Made by a program: the position numbers and the translations under genes. DNA of 10,475 bases from Clostridia bacterium (GTDB lineage Bacteria > Bacillota_A > Clostridia > Oscillospirales > CAG-272). Position 1 is the first letter of the stretch, and each line of letters opens with the position of its first letter. A model generated the notes under the pieces. The model did no database searches. It was not told where the DNA came from and saw nothing but the letters and a program-made list of their open reading frames with translations. Positions 1 through 6,712 of this stretch are shown here, one piece after another. Location: NCBI GenBank assembly GCA_017552165.1, contig JAFZCF010000109.1:1-10475 (forward strand), given 5' to 3'.

Positions 1-1
1 C

Positions 2-895
2 GGGCCCGGCAAGGCGCAGATGGTCAACAACGCCGACTGGCTGATGAACCTGAACTACGTGGATCTGCTGCGGGAGGTGGGCGCCTGCTTCTCCGTGAAC
101 AATATGCTGCGGGCAGAATGCTACAAGCAGCGCATGGAGAAGGGGCTGAGCTTCCTGGAGTTCAACTACATGATCATGCAGAGCTACGATTTCTACTACC
201 TGTACCAGCATTACGGCTGCAATATGCAGTTCGGAGGCGACGATCAGTGGTCTAACATGCTCGGCGGTACCGAGCTGATACGCAAAAAGCTCGGCAAGGA
301 CGCCCACGCTATGACGATAACCCTCCTCACGGATTCGCAGGGACATAAAATGGGCAAGACCGCCGGCAACGCCGTGTGGCTCGACCCGGACAAGACCAGC
401 CCGTACGATTTCTTCCAGTACTGGAGGAACGTTGGCGACGCCGACGTTATGAAGTGTATAAAAATGCTTACCTTCCTCCCGATGGAACGGATAAACGAAA
501 TGAGTTCGTGGGAGGGCTCTAAGCTGAACGAGGCGAAGGAGATCCTCGCTTACGAGCTCACCGAGATGGTGCACGGCAAAGATGAGGCGGACAAGGCGCT
601 CGCCGCGTCAAAGGCCGTCTTCGGCGCCGGATCCGTCTCGGATGACATGCCGACGACCGCCATCCCCGCGTCCTCGATCCCCGACGGCGGCATTCAGGTC
701 GCGGACATGCTCGTCGCGGGAGGCCTCGCCGGCTCAAAGGGCGAGGCGAAGCGCCTGATACAGCAGGGCGGGGTCGCGCTCGGCGACGAGAAGGTCACCG
801 ATCTCTTTGCCGTCGTGAGCGCGGATAAACTCGCGGACGGCGTAGTGGTTAAAAAAGGCAAAAAGATTTTCCACCGTTTTGTGCTCGAAGCGTGA
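2..895 (+). CDS. tyrS: Tyrosyl-tRNA synthetase, C-terminal part (5' end outside window)
   Basis: Cytoplasmic class I aminoacyl-tRNA synthetase that charges tRNA-Tyr with tyrosine. The reading frame is open from base 2, so the gene begins upstream; about 297 residues are visible, against roughly 400-410 for a full bacterial TyrRS, and the HIGH-motif region is missing. Recognisable parts are the tyrosine-binding QSYDF segment (179-193), the family block QFGGDDQW (227-250), the ATP-binding KMSKS-type loop read as KMGKT (347-361), and a C-terminal S4 RNA-binding domain from about 690 to the stop. Ile-Pro and Ser-rich residues link the catalytic and S4 parts. murB starts 1 bp after the stop. Codon choice changes abruptly near 250: all eight leucine codons before it are CTG, while CTC dominates after it (see findings). 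Family identity is certain; the origin of the 5' part is open. Confidence 0.96.
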   Translation, partial: GPGKAQMVNNADWLMNLNYVDLLREVGACFSVNNMLRAECYKQRMEKGLSFLEFNYMIMQSYDFYYLYQHYGCNMQFGGDDQWSNMLGGTELIRKKLGKDAHAMTITLLTDSQGHKMGKTAGNAVWLDPDKTSPYDFFQYWRNVGDADVMKCIKMLTFLPMERINEMSSWEGSKLNEAKEILAYELTEMVHGKDEADKALAASKAVFGAGSVSDDMPTTAIPASSIPDGGIQVADMLVAGGLAGSKGEAKRLIQQGGVALGDEKVTDLFAVVSADKLADGVVVKKGKKIFHRFVLEA

Positions 896-896
896 C

Positions 897-1847
897 ATGA
901 CGAACGAGCGGGCTTTTGCCCTTATTGAAAAGACGCCGGACGTCGTCTGCCGCCGGGACGTTCCTCTCCCGACCCTGTGTTCGTTCAGAACGGGCGGGAC
1001 GGCGGATTTTGTCGCCGAACCCCTGGGGCCCGACGCCGTGAAAAACGTGCTCGCGGTCTGCGCCGAGACGGGAACGCCGTATCTGATCCTCGGGAACGGA
1101 AGCAACGTACTCTTTTCCGACCTCGGCTACGACGGGGTAATCATCAGGACGTCTCGCCTGAAAAAAATAACGGTCGGCGGGGATACCGTCCGGGCGGGAG
1201 CGGGGGCGCTGCTTTCGGCGATCTCGTCGAGGGCGCTTTCCGGCTCGCTCACCGGGTTTGAATTTGCCGAGGGGATTCCCGGCACGCTCGGGGGCGGGAT
1301 ATTCATGAACGCCGGCGCCTACGGCGGCGAGCTCGAAAACGTTCTTGCGTGCGTGACGGTACTCGACAGCGAAACGCTTGAGATAAAAGTTCTCGATGCC
1401 GGCGAATGCGGCTTCGGCTACCGCGCATCGCGTTTTCAGAGCGGCGGGGAGATAGTGCTGTCGGCTGATATCGTCCTGAAAAAAGGCGACGCCGACGCGA
1501 TAAAAAACGAGATTGGACGGCTGAGGAATCTGAGGCGTGAAAAACAACCCCTTAGATATCCGTCGGCCGGCAGCGCGTTCAAGCGACCCGCCGGCGATTT
1601 CGCCGCCCGGCTCATCGATTCCTGCGGACTTAAGGGATTTTCGCGCGGAGGCGCAGCGGTCTCGGAAAAACACGCGGGTTTTGTCATAAACCGCGGCGGG
1701 GCTACGACGGCGGACGTCGTCGGCGTCATGGACGCGGTCAGAAAGACGGTGTTTGAGAAAACCGGCGTTCTGCTCGAGCCCGAGATCCGTTACGTTCCGC
1801 GCGGCGGAGAGGAAATCCCGGAAATTTTCCTGGTAGAGCGGCAATGA
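897..1847 (+). CDS. murB: UDP-N-acetylenolpyruvoylglucosamine reductase (MurB)
   Basis: FAD- and NADPH-dependent reductase that converts UDP-GlcNAc-enolpyruvate to UDP-MurNAc, the second committed step of cytoplasmic peptidoglycan precursor synthesis. With the ATG at 897 the protein has 316 residues, normal for the shorter MurB type. An N-terminal FAD-binding domain shows the SFRTGG block (residues 29-34), LGNGSNVLFSD (65-75) and EGIPGTLGGGIFMNAGAYGG (125-144). The GYRASRF stretch (174-180) carries the expected Y-R pair. The C-terminal MurB domain has PSAGSAFKRP (222-231), whose second serine (S226) matches the proton-donating serine, and LEPEI (293-297) with the expected acidic residue. A TTG at 879 would extend the frame into tyrS, but family alignment does not need it; the Shine-Dalgarno sequence before 897 is weak. 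The stop overlaps the next start as ATGA. Confidence 0.96.
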   Translation: MTNERAFALIEKTPDVVCRRDVPLPTLCSFRTGGTADFVAEPLGPDAVKNVLAVCAETGTPYLILGNGSNVLFSDLGYDGVIIRTSRLKKITVGGDTVRAGAGALLSAISSRALSGSLTGFEFAEGIPGTLGGGIFMNAGAYGGELENVLACVTVLDSETLEIKVLDAGECGFGYRASRFQSGGEIVLSADIVLKKGDADAIKNEIGRLRNLRREKQPLRYPSAGSAFKRPAGDFAARLIDSCGLKGFSRGGAAVSEKHAGFVINRGGATTADVVGVMDAVRKTVFEKTGVLLEPEIRYVPRGGEEIPEIFLVERQ

Positions 1848-2494
1848 AATATACTTTCGTCATATTCGATCTCGACGGTACGCTGACCGATCCCGGCGTC
1901 GGGATTACAAACTCGGTCGCCTACGCGCTGAAAAAATACGGGGTCACTCCTCCGGCGAGGGAAGAACTTTACCGCTTTATCGGCCCGCCGCTTATCAATA
2001 TGTTCATGTCGGAATACGGCATGACGGAGAATGACGCCAGGCGCACGCTCGGCTATTACAGAGAATATTTCGCCGACCGCGGAATATATGAAAACAAGCT
2101 CTACCCCGGTATATCCGGGATGCTTGAAAGGTTGTCGGCGCAAGCGCGGCTCGCCGTAGCAACGTCAAAGCCCGACGTTTTCACCGAAAGGATCCTCAAT
2201 CACTTCGGGATCAGGAAATATTTTTCGTATGTGTCGGCGGTCTCTCTTGACGAAAGCGGGCCGGACAAGAGCGGACTTATACTGAACGCACTTGAGAGAA
2301 CGGGAGTCAGCCCGTCGGCAGGTGTCGCCATGGTCGGGGACAGAAGGTTCGACATGGAAGGCGCCAGACGTGCGGGCGTTACCCCGATAGGGGCGCTTTA
2401 CGGATTCGGCATGGAAGAAGAGCTCGTGTCATCCGGCGCGAAAATGATTGCGCGTGACGTTCCGGAACTTGAATCGATACTTATAAGCGATTGA
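1844..2494 (+). CDS. HAD-superfamily hydrolase, phosphoglycolate phosphatase-like
   Basis: Predicted Mg-dependent cytoplasmic phosphatase of HAD subfamily IA, 216 residues. Motif I is FDLDGTLTD (residues 8-16), with nucleophile D9 and acid/base D11. An alpha-helical cap of the type found in phosphoglycolate phosphatases and 5'-nucleotidases follows, with the RFIGPPL signature (44-50). Motif II is VATSKP with S108, motif III is K142, and motif IV is VGDRRFDMEGA with D166 and D170, so all catalytic residues are present. The substrate cannot be read from sequence: Gph/PpaX-like or nucleotidase activity are both possible. The start overlaps the murB stop by 4 bp (ATGA), which implies translational coupling; no strong ribosome binding site is visible. 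It is the last gene before a 116-bp gap, so probably the end of the tyrS-murB block. Confidence 0.9.
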   Translation: MKYTFVIFDLDGTLTDPGVGITNSVAYALKKYGVTPPAREELYRFIGPPLINMFMSEYGMTENDARRTLGYYREYFADRGIYENKLYPGISGMLERLSAQARLAVATSKPDVFTERILNHFGIRKYFSYVSAVSLDESGPDKSGLILNALERTGVSPSAGVAMVGDRRFDMEGARRAGVTPIGALYGFGMEEELVSSGAKMIARDVPELESILISD

Positions 2495-2520
2495 AAGCCG
2501 AGATTTTTTAGATTGTTTAC

Positions 2521-2540
2521 AAATCCGATAAGGATTTTTA
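2521..2540 (+). terminator. Weak hairpin with T run after the HAD gene
   Basis: A 6-bp inverted repeat, AAATCC (2521-2526) and GGATTT (2532-2537) around a GATAA loop, runs into a five-T stretch. It lies 26 bp after the HAD stop. The stem is short and AT-rich, so at best it is a leaky terminator separating the tyrS-murB-HAD block from the next one. It may be chance. Confidence 0.3.
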
Positions 2541-2552
2541 ACTGCGTGAACG

Positions 2553-2558
2553 TATAAT
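2553..2558 (+). promoter_or_regulatory. Possible -10 box upstream of the lytic transglycosylase gene
   Basis: A perfect TATAAT lies 52 bp before the ATG at 2611, in the only intergenic gap over 100 bp between genes on the + strand. No good -35 hexamer sits at 16-18 bp spacing, and there is no TG extension. A TTTACA (2516-2521) is too far upstream to pair with it. Its position fits a promoter for the block that starts at 2611, but base composition alone could produce it. Confidence 0.35.
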
Positions 2559-2610
2559 ATGAGAAAGAAACATACGTGAGTCTGATCCGCCCCCGGAGAA
2601 TCACCGAGAC

Positions 2611-3588
2611 ATGAAAAAGAGAGAAAGAAAAAAAATATATGCTCTCCGTTCCGCCGCTTTGTCGGCGGCGCTTTGCGCCGTTCTGCTCTCCTCATGCGCC
2701 GTGTCGTACGCCGGGGGGTACCGTCTGCCCGACGCAGGAATGACTCCCGACAGGCCCGCCGTGACGGCGGGAGACGTCGCGCCCACCCCGCTCGCTTACG
2801 AGCCGTCGGAGTTTGTTTTTACCGACGGCCCCGAAACAGAGGACGGTAAAACCTCGGAAACCGCAAAAACGCCCGAAACCACGACAAAGGCGAAGGATAC
2901 CACAAAGGCCCCGGCGACCGACAAGGCAACCGAGGTCACCACGTTTTTCTCTGTCGAGGAGCTCGACGCGCTCGACGACCTCGAGAGCTATTTCGCGGGT
3001 TTTGAAAACGCTCACGACGATGACGATTCGACCGTAAATGAGGTCGTTGCCGTTGATCCCGACGCCACGGATACGGTGCTCCAGACGCTTTTCAGCCCCA
3101 CGGAGTTTTATTCCGTGCCTCTTTCGTTTTCAAAGCAGCAGGTGGTCATGGATATCGCCGATCAGTTCGGGATATCGCCCGTCATGATCTTCGGAGTCAT
3201 GTACGCGGAGACGCATTACAACGCCGACAACGGCATATCGGCGAACGGTAAATATATCGGCGTGATGCAGATTGCGAAGGGGCATCTGACAAAGCTCAAC
3301 GCCCGTTTCGGCATAACAGATCTTCAGGATTTCATTCAGAACGTAACGGCCGGGGCGTATTATCTGTCTTATTACACTTCGTTCAGCAAGAGATATAACA
3401 CAAAAGAGTTCAACAACGAGGGCGATCTTATTGACATGGCCTTGATGTGCTATCACAGGGGAGAGGGCAACGCCCTCAAGCTGTGGCGCAAAGGGACCCT
3501 CACCGACGGATACTGCACCAAGGTCAAGAACGAGATGGCCCGTATCGTAAAAGCAGGTCCGGTCATACCGACAGAGGACAATTTATGA
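2611..3588 (+). CDS. Putative lipoprotein with lytic transglycosylase (SLT) domain
   Basis: Predicted cell-surface muramidase-like enzyme that would cleave the MurNAc-GlcNAc bond of peptidoglycan. The 325-residue protein has a basic N-terminus, a hydrophobic stretch (about 11-27) and a lipobox LSSC with C29, so lipid anchoring outside the membrane is likely. Residues 70-112 form a low-complexity linker rich in Thr, Lys, Glu and Ala, followed by an acidic region with a DDDD run (136-139). The catalytic domain spans about 172-315: E200 in YAETHYN fits the catalytic glutamate, GVMQI (217-221) matches the family GLMQI motif, and MCYHRGEGNA (279-288) occupies the place of AYNAG. The start is supported by GGAGAA (2595-2600), 10 bp upstream. 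It opens a tightly overlapping block; the next gene overlaps it by 4 bp. The YHRGEG variant of the third motif is unusual, but fold assignment looks safe. Confidence 0.85.
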   Translation: MKKRERKKIYALRSAALSAALCAVLLSSCAVSYAGGYRLPDAGMTPDRPAVTAGDVAPTPLAYEPSEFVFTDGPETEDGKTSETAKTPETTTKAKDTTKAPATDKATEVTTFFSVEELDALDDLESYFAGFENAHDDDDSTVNEVVAVDPDATDTVLQTLFSPTEFYSVPLSFSKQQVVMDIADQFGISPVMIFGVMYAETHYNADNGISANGKYIGVMQIAKGHLTKLNARFGITDLQDFIQNVTAGAYYLSYYTSFSKRYNTKEFNNEGDLIDMALMCYHRGEGNALKLWRKGTLTDGYCTKVKNEMARIVKAGPVIPTEDNL

Positions 3589-4049
3589 AAAAGAGCGTGC
3601 GTCTGAGGATCAGATCGTCCGCTTACACCTTCGACGGTTCGGATTCCCCGGAAAAAAGCGTCGAGCCGGACGTCATAAGATACTCGACAGTCGGCACGTT
3701 TTCCGATGAGAACGGCGAATGTGAGATAACCGTCTGCGAGCCGGACGAACTCGGCCTCGGGAAGGACGCCGTGACGGTTCTTTCCTACCGCAGGACGGAC
3801 AAAAAGGCGCTCACCATCACAAGAAAAGGCGACCTCAGTTTCACGATACCCCTCGACACGCGTTTCCCGTCTGTCGACTGTACGCTCAGCTTTCTCGGGC
3901 TCGGGACATCGGTCTCGGTGTGGACGAAAAAGCTGCACAACACCGTCCGCGACGGCACCGGCGCCGTTCTGTGCGAATACTCTGTCACGGCTGGCGGCGT
4001 AAGGGTGGAGATGGTCAGACTGTTCATCGAGGTTTCCGACAATGTCTGA
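3585..4049 (+). CDS. DUF1934 (YwiB-like) beta-barrel protein
   Basis: A 154-residue soluble protein with no signal peptide or membrane segment, rich in alternating beta-strand patterns (LSYRRTDKKALTITRKGDL and the C-terminal VEMVRLFIEV). Length and the order of motifs, ending with a segment on a threonine-lysine turn and a hydrophobic final strand, fit the DUF1934/YwiB family of small calycin-like barrels common in Firmicutes; this is recognition from pattern, not from a search. The function is not established. The frame stays open upstream to 3447, but that portion lies within the SLT gene; the ATG at 3585 has GAGGA (3574-3578) 6 bp upstream and overlaps the preceding stop as ATGA. The stop overlaps the holA start by 8 bp, so expression is probably coupled to both neighbours. 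Confidence 0.7.
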   Translation: MKKSVRLRIRSSAYTFDGSDSPEKSVEPDVIRYSTVGTFSDENGECEITVCEPDELGLGKDAVTVLSYRRTDKKALTITRKGDLSFTIPLDTRFPSVDCTLSFLGLGTSVSVWTKKLHNTVRDGTGAVLCEYSVTAGGVRVEMVRLFIEVSDNV

Positions 4050-5106
4050 GAAAAAAACGGGTCAGCAGAAAAAGCAGACCGCGGCGATGACCCCGGCGGA
4101 ATTCTCGGAGCTTATCTCAGGGTCTGCGCTGAGCGGAGGATACCTCTTTTACGGCGAAGAGGATTATCTCAAAAACCACTATTTCTCCGAGGCAAGGAAA
4201 AAGCTTCTTCCGCTCGACGACTATTTCGATTACGTCTGCATGACCGAGGACGATTATTCGCCGGACAAGCTCGCCGAGGCGATATCCTCGGCGCCTTTTC
4301 CGAACGATAAAAAGCTTATCAGGCTCAGCAATCTCCGGCTCGACTCCTTCAAGGAGCCGCAGATATCGGCTCTCTGCGAGGCGTGCTCGGCTCTCGAGAC
4401 TTATACCGACACCGTCGTTATCCTCGTGCTGTCGGCGACAGACGGCGCGAACGACGTCAAATCTTCCCAGTTCAGGGCGCTCGGAAAGGTGCTGAAACAG
4501 GTCGAATTCCGGCGTGAAGATCCGCGCAGACTTTCAAAATGGGTGGCGAGACATTTCGCCGGAGAGGGGGTTTTCGCGGATCAGGACGCTTGTGACAGAC
4601 TCATTTCGGTCTCTGGCAGAGATATGTACACGCTGAAGAGCGAAACCGAAAAGATCGCCGCGTACGTCAGGCAGAACGGAAGGGACAAGGTCGGAGAGAA
4701 GGATATCGACGCCCTCGCTTCCCGTAATATCGAGTTTGGCGAATACGATTTTGCCGACGCGATACTGCGCCGCGACGGCGAGCGCGCCTACGCCATCCTT
4801 GCTGAATACAGAAGCAAAAAGTATAAGCCGGAGCTCGTGCTTTCGGGTATATCATCGACGGTCTGCAACATATATTCGGTCCGTCTGTGCTCCGATTCGG
4901 GAATGAGCCAGGACGACACCGCCTCGCGGCTCGGACTTCACCCGTACCGCGTAAAGCTTTATTCCCGCGCCGCCTCGGCGAGCTCGCCGTCACAGCTTGC
5001 AAAGCTCGTCACGATATGCGCAGAGGCCGACGATATAATGAAAAACACCGGCATAGACAGCTATTCGGTACTTGAAAAGCTGACCGCGGAGGCGATTTCG
5101 AGATGA
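4042..5106 (+). CDS. holA: DNA polymerase III subunit delta
   Basis: Delta subunit of the clamp loader, which opens the beta sliding clamp during DNA replication. The 354-residue length is normal for the family. The N-terminal AAA+-like part begins with YLFYGEEDYLKNHY (residues 34-47), the typical HolA opening; it has no functional Walker A, as expected for delta. Next come the clamp-interacting region (AISSAPFPNDKKLIRL) and VEFRREDPRRLSKWVARHF, with the family SGRDMYTLKSETEKIAAY helix in the middle domain. The last hundred residues form the helical collar domain (for example LGLHPYRVKLYSRAA). The first 15 residues are a Lys/Gln-rich tail. GAGG (4029-4032) precedes the ATG by 9 bp. It overlaps the DUF1934 gene by 8 bp and the next gene by 4 bp. 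Confidence 0.93.
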   Translation: MSEKKTGQQKKQTAAMTPAEFSELISGSALSGGYLFYGEEDYLKNHYFSEARKKLLPLDDYFDYVCMTEDDYSPDKLAEAISSAPFPNDKKLIRLSNLRLDSFKEPQISALCEACSALETYTDTVVILVLSATDGANDVKSSQFRALGKVLKQVEFRREDPRRLSKWVARHFAGEGVFADQDACDRLISVSGRDMYTLKSETEKIAAYVRQNGRDKVGEKDIDALASRNIEFGEYDFADAILRRDGERAYAILAEYRSKKYKPELVLSGISSTVCNIYSVRLCSDSGMSQDDTASRLGLHPYRVKLYSRAASASSPSQLAKLVTICAEADDIMKNTGIDSYSVLEKLTAEAISR

Positions 5107-5567
5107 GCGAAAAAAAAGAACGGCTGAAAAACGCCGTTTTCAACGCGGTTCTTATATCGGCGACGCTCGTGCTCGTTTTTATATCCGCGTTTTATCACAT
5201 AATGTCGTTCAACGGCTCGGAATACTCCGCCGAGGAGTACGCCGTGATAACGGCGGTCATTACAATAATAGGGGAGATCGGCGTGCTCGTGATCGCATAT
5301 CTTCACGGCAGGCGGCTGGTGTCCGCTTTTTCCGCCTTCCTTTTCGGTGTCTGCACGGTGTGCTATTTCATTATCGCCCTGTCGGGCGCTTCCGCACTCG
5401 GCGGCGAGGGTACCGACGCGCTTCTCCTCGTTCTGACCTTCCCGTCGGAGGCGTTTGCCTCCATAGGACGCGGGACCGTAACTCCGGGGATAATCACGCT
5501 CGTTATTACGATTCTGTCCGTCGCCGCGGCGGTCATCCCGCGCCGTGGCAGGGAGGAAGGAAAATGA
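5103..5567 (+). CDS. Small four-helix membrane protein of unknown function
   Basis: I do not recognise a family. The 154-residue protein has a basic N-terminus (MSEKKERLKNA) and about four membrane segments at roughly residues 11-33, 46-66, 74-99 and 127-145, with a possible further hydrophobic stretch at 106-119. It ends in a basic/acidic tail (RRGREEGK), so by the positive-inside rule both ends are likely cytoplasmic. No catalytic motif or conserved charged residue within a helix stands out. GGAGG (5088-5092) lies 10 bp before the ATG. The start overlaps the holA stop as ATGA, and the stop overlaps the RNase M5-like start the same way. The reading frame is convincing through its position, ribosome binding site and hydrophobic pattern; the role is unknown. 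Confidence 0.8.
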   Translation: MSEKKERLKNAVFNAVLISATLVLVFISAFYHIMSFNGSEYSAEEYAVITAVITIIGEIGVLVIAYLHGRRLVSAFSAFLFGVCTVCYFIIALSGASALGGEGTDALLLVLTFPSEAFASIGRGTVTPGIITLVITILSVAAAVIPRRGREEGK

Positions 5568-6160
5568 GCGTCTGCGAAAAACCGAGGATAAACCTTCCGG
5601 TTCTCGTCGAAGGGAAATACGATAAGATCAGACTGAACACCGTCTTTGACTGTGACGTTATCGTTCTGAACGGTTTTTCTTTTTTCAGGGACGAGGGCAA
5701 AAAAGAAATCATAAGAAAAATCGCCGAGAAAAGCGATCTTCTCGTACTGACGGATTCCGACAAGGCCGGCGCGTTCATCCGTTCCCGTCTTAAAAACGTC
5801 GTCCCGCGCGAAAAACTGATAGATATATACGTAAAGCCGGTACGGGGCAGGGAAAAACGGAAAGAAAGGCCGTCCGCCGAGGGGATCCTCGGAGTCGAGG
5901 GGACCGACAGGGACGAGCTTATCCGGGTGTTTTCTCCGTACACGGGCGAAAACAAGCCCGATGAAAAATGTGAAAAGATAACGAAAGCGGATCTTTACCG
6001 TCTCGGCCTGAGCGGCAGACCGTCGTCCGCCGTGAAAAGAGACGCCGTCTGCGGTCGGCTCGGGCTCCCGCCGATGTCGTCGCAGTCGTTTGTCGACGCC
6101 GTAAATCTGCTTTCGGACGGGGAAGAGCTGGCCCGTATCTGCGGAGAGCTCTTCGGTTGA
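5564..6160 (+). CDS. RNase M5-like Toprim / DUF4093 protein
   Basis: Predicted Toprim-domain nuclease related to ribonuclease M5 (RnmV), which matures 5S rRNA in Firmicutes. The 198-residue protein has the Toprim glutamate E16 in VLVEGKYDK and the DxD pair D64/D66 in VLTDSDKAG, both needed for metal-dependent catalysis. A KERPSAEGILGVEG segment (100-113) matches the RNase M5 LGVEHA-type motif. The C-terminal half (about 140-183, ITKADLYRLGLSGRP and RLGLPP) fits the DUF4093 region of Clostridial homologues. It differs from classic RNase M5 in having AGAFIR where AGxxIR usually carries GERIR. The frame is open from 5360, but the ATG at 5564 has GGAGG (5552-5556) 7 bp upstream and overlaps the previous stop as ATGA. 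Location beside holA rather than ksgA is not the arrangement typical of B. subtilis. The true 5S role is inferred. Confidence 0.78.
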   Translation: MSVCEKPRINLPVLVEGKYDKIRLNTVFDCDVIVLNGFSFFRDEGKKEIIRKIAEKSDLLVLTDSDKAGAFIRSRLKNVVPREKLIDIYVKPVRGREKRKERPSAEGILGVEGTDRDELIRVFSPYTGENKPDEKCEKITKADLYRLGLSGRPSSAVKRDAVCGRLGLPPMSSQSFVDAVNLLSDGEELARICGELFG

Positions 6161-6169
6161 ATCGATTTT

Positions 6170-6712
6170 ATGAAAGAAAAAATCGCCGTGATATTCCGGC
6201 ACGGGAAAATAATGCTTAAGACGTTTTTTTATAAGTTACGCGAAAAGCTGAAGCAGCCGGAGATATGGCTGTATCTCGTTTTCGGCGCGCTCACGACGGC
6301 AGTCGACTGGGTCATCAGCTTTGTGCTGTACAGTATATGGGGAGAAGGGATAAAGAGCAATCCCATTCTCATTCACGTCGCGAACGCCGTCGCCTGGGCG
6401 GCCGCCGTGCTTTTTGCTTTTGTGACGAACAGGATATTCGTATTCAGGAGCGAAAGGAAAGGCAAAGGCATCCTCGCCGAGCTCGCGGCGTTTACGGGCG
6501 GGCGTGTCCTGACCCTGCTTCTCCAGGAAGCTCTGTTCGCCGTTTTTTTCAACTGGCTCGGTCTCAACGAGTACGCCGTCAAGATCGGCGCCGCCGTTAT
6601 CGTTGTTATTCTTAACTATATTTTCGGCAAACTGATCTTCAGAACGCGAAAAAAAGATAACGAAAATAATGGTGAAAACGCAGACGGTTTTTCTGAGGTA
6701 TCTGATGGATAA
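6170..6712 (+). CDS. GtrA-family membrane protein
   Basis: Small polytopic membrane protein of the GtrA family (PF04138-type), thought to move or help use lipid-linked sugars for modification of surface polysaccharides or teichoic acids. The 180 residues hold four membrane helices at about 31-55, 68-92, 102-128 and 136-157. The signatures YLVFGALTTAVDW (35-47), FVTNRIFVFRS (84-94) and LNYIFGKLIFR (148-158) are characteristic. An Asn/Glu-rich tail follows. The ATG at 6170 has no clear ribosome binding site; an ATG at 6212 (residue 15) preceded by GGGA is an alternative and would give a more usual length before the first helix. It starts 9 bp after the RNase M5-like gene and overlaps the LTA-synthase-like gene by 8 bp, suggesting the two membrane proteins work in the same envelope process. 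Confidence 0.88.
   Translation: MKEKIAVIFRHGKIMLKTFFYKLREKLKQPEIWLYLVFGALTTAVDWVISFVLYSIWGEGIKSNPILIHVANAVAWAAAVLFAFVTNRIFVFRSERKGKGILAELAAFTGGRVLTLLLQEALFAVFFNWLGLNEYAVKIGAAVIVVILNYIFGKLIFRTRKKDNENNGENADGFSEVSDG
6695..6699 (+). promoter_or_regulatory. Ribosome binding site that decides the sulfatase start
   Basis: GAGGT lies 5 bp before the ATG at 6705. The ATG at 6669 in the same frame, 36 bp earlier, has no comparable Shine-Dalgarno sequence. This favours 6705 as the start and an 8-bp overlap with gtrA. Confidence 0.6.

Noticed and set aside
879..896. TTG-initiated extension of murB into tyrS
   Set aside because: The six extra residues lie in the tyrS coding sequence and are not expected in the family; ATG 897 is simpler.
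849..1844. Open frame on the - strand opposite murB (331 codons)
   Set aside because: The + strand is a clear MurB with all motifs; the antisense translation shows no family features.
2398..2695. Small - strand open frames across the HAD-SLT gap
   Set aside because: They run into both flanking genes, are low-complexity, and have no ribosome binding site or family resemblance that I can see.
3447..3584. Possible N-terminal extension of the DUF1934 gene
   Set aside because: It would overlap the SLT gene heavily with an Arg/Gln-rich sequence; the ATG at 3585 has a good ribosome binding site and ATGA overlap.
5360..5563. Possible N-terminal extension of the RNase M5-like gene
   Set aside because: It lies wholly within the membrane protein gene in another frame, and the ATG at 5564 has a strong GGAGG site.
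5363..6202. Open frame on the - strand opposite the membrane protein and RNase M5-like genes
   Set aside because: It covers two supported + strand genes, shows no domain, and reflects codon bias.
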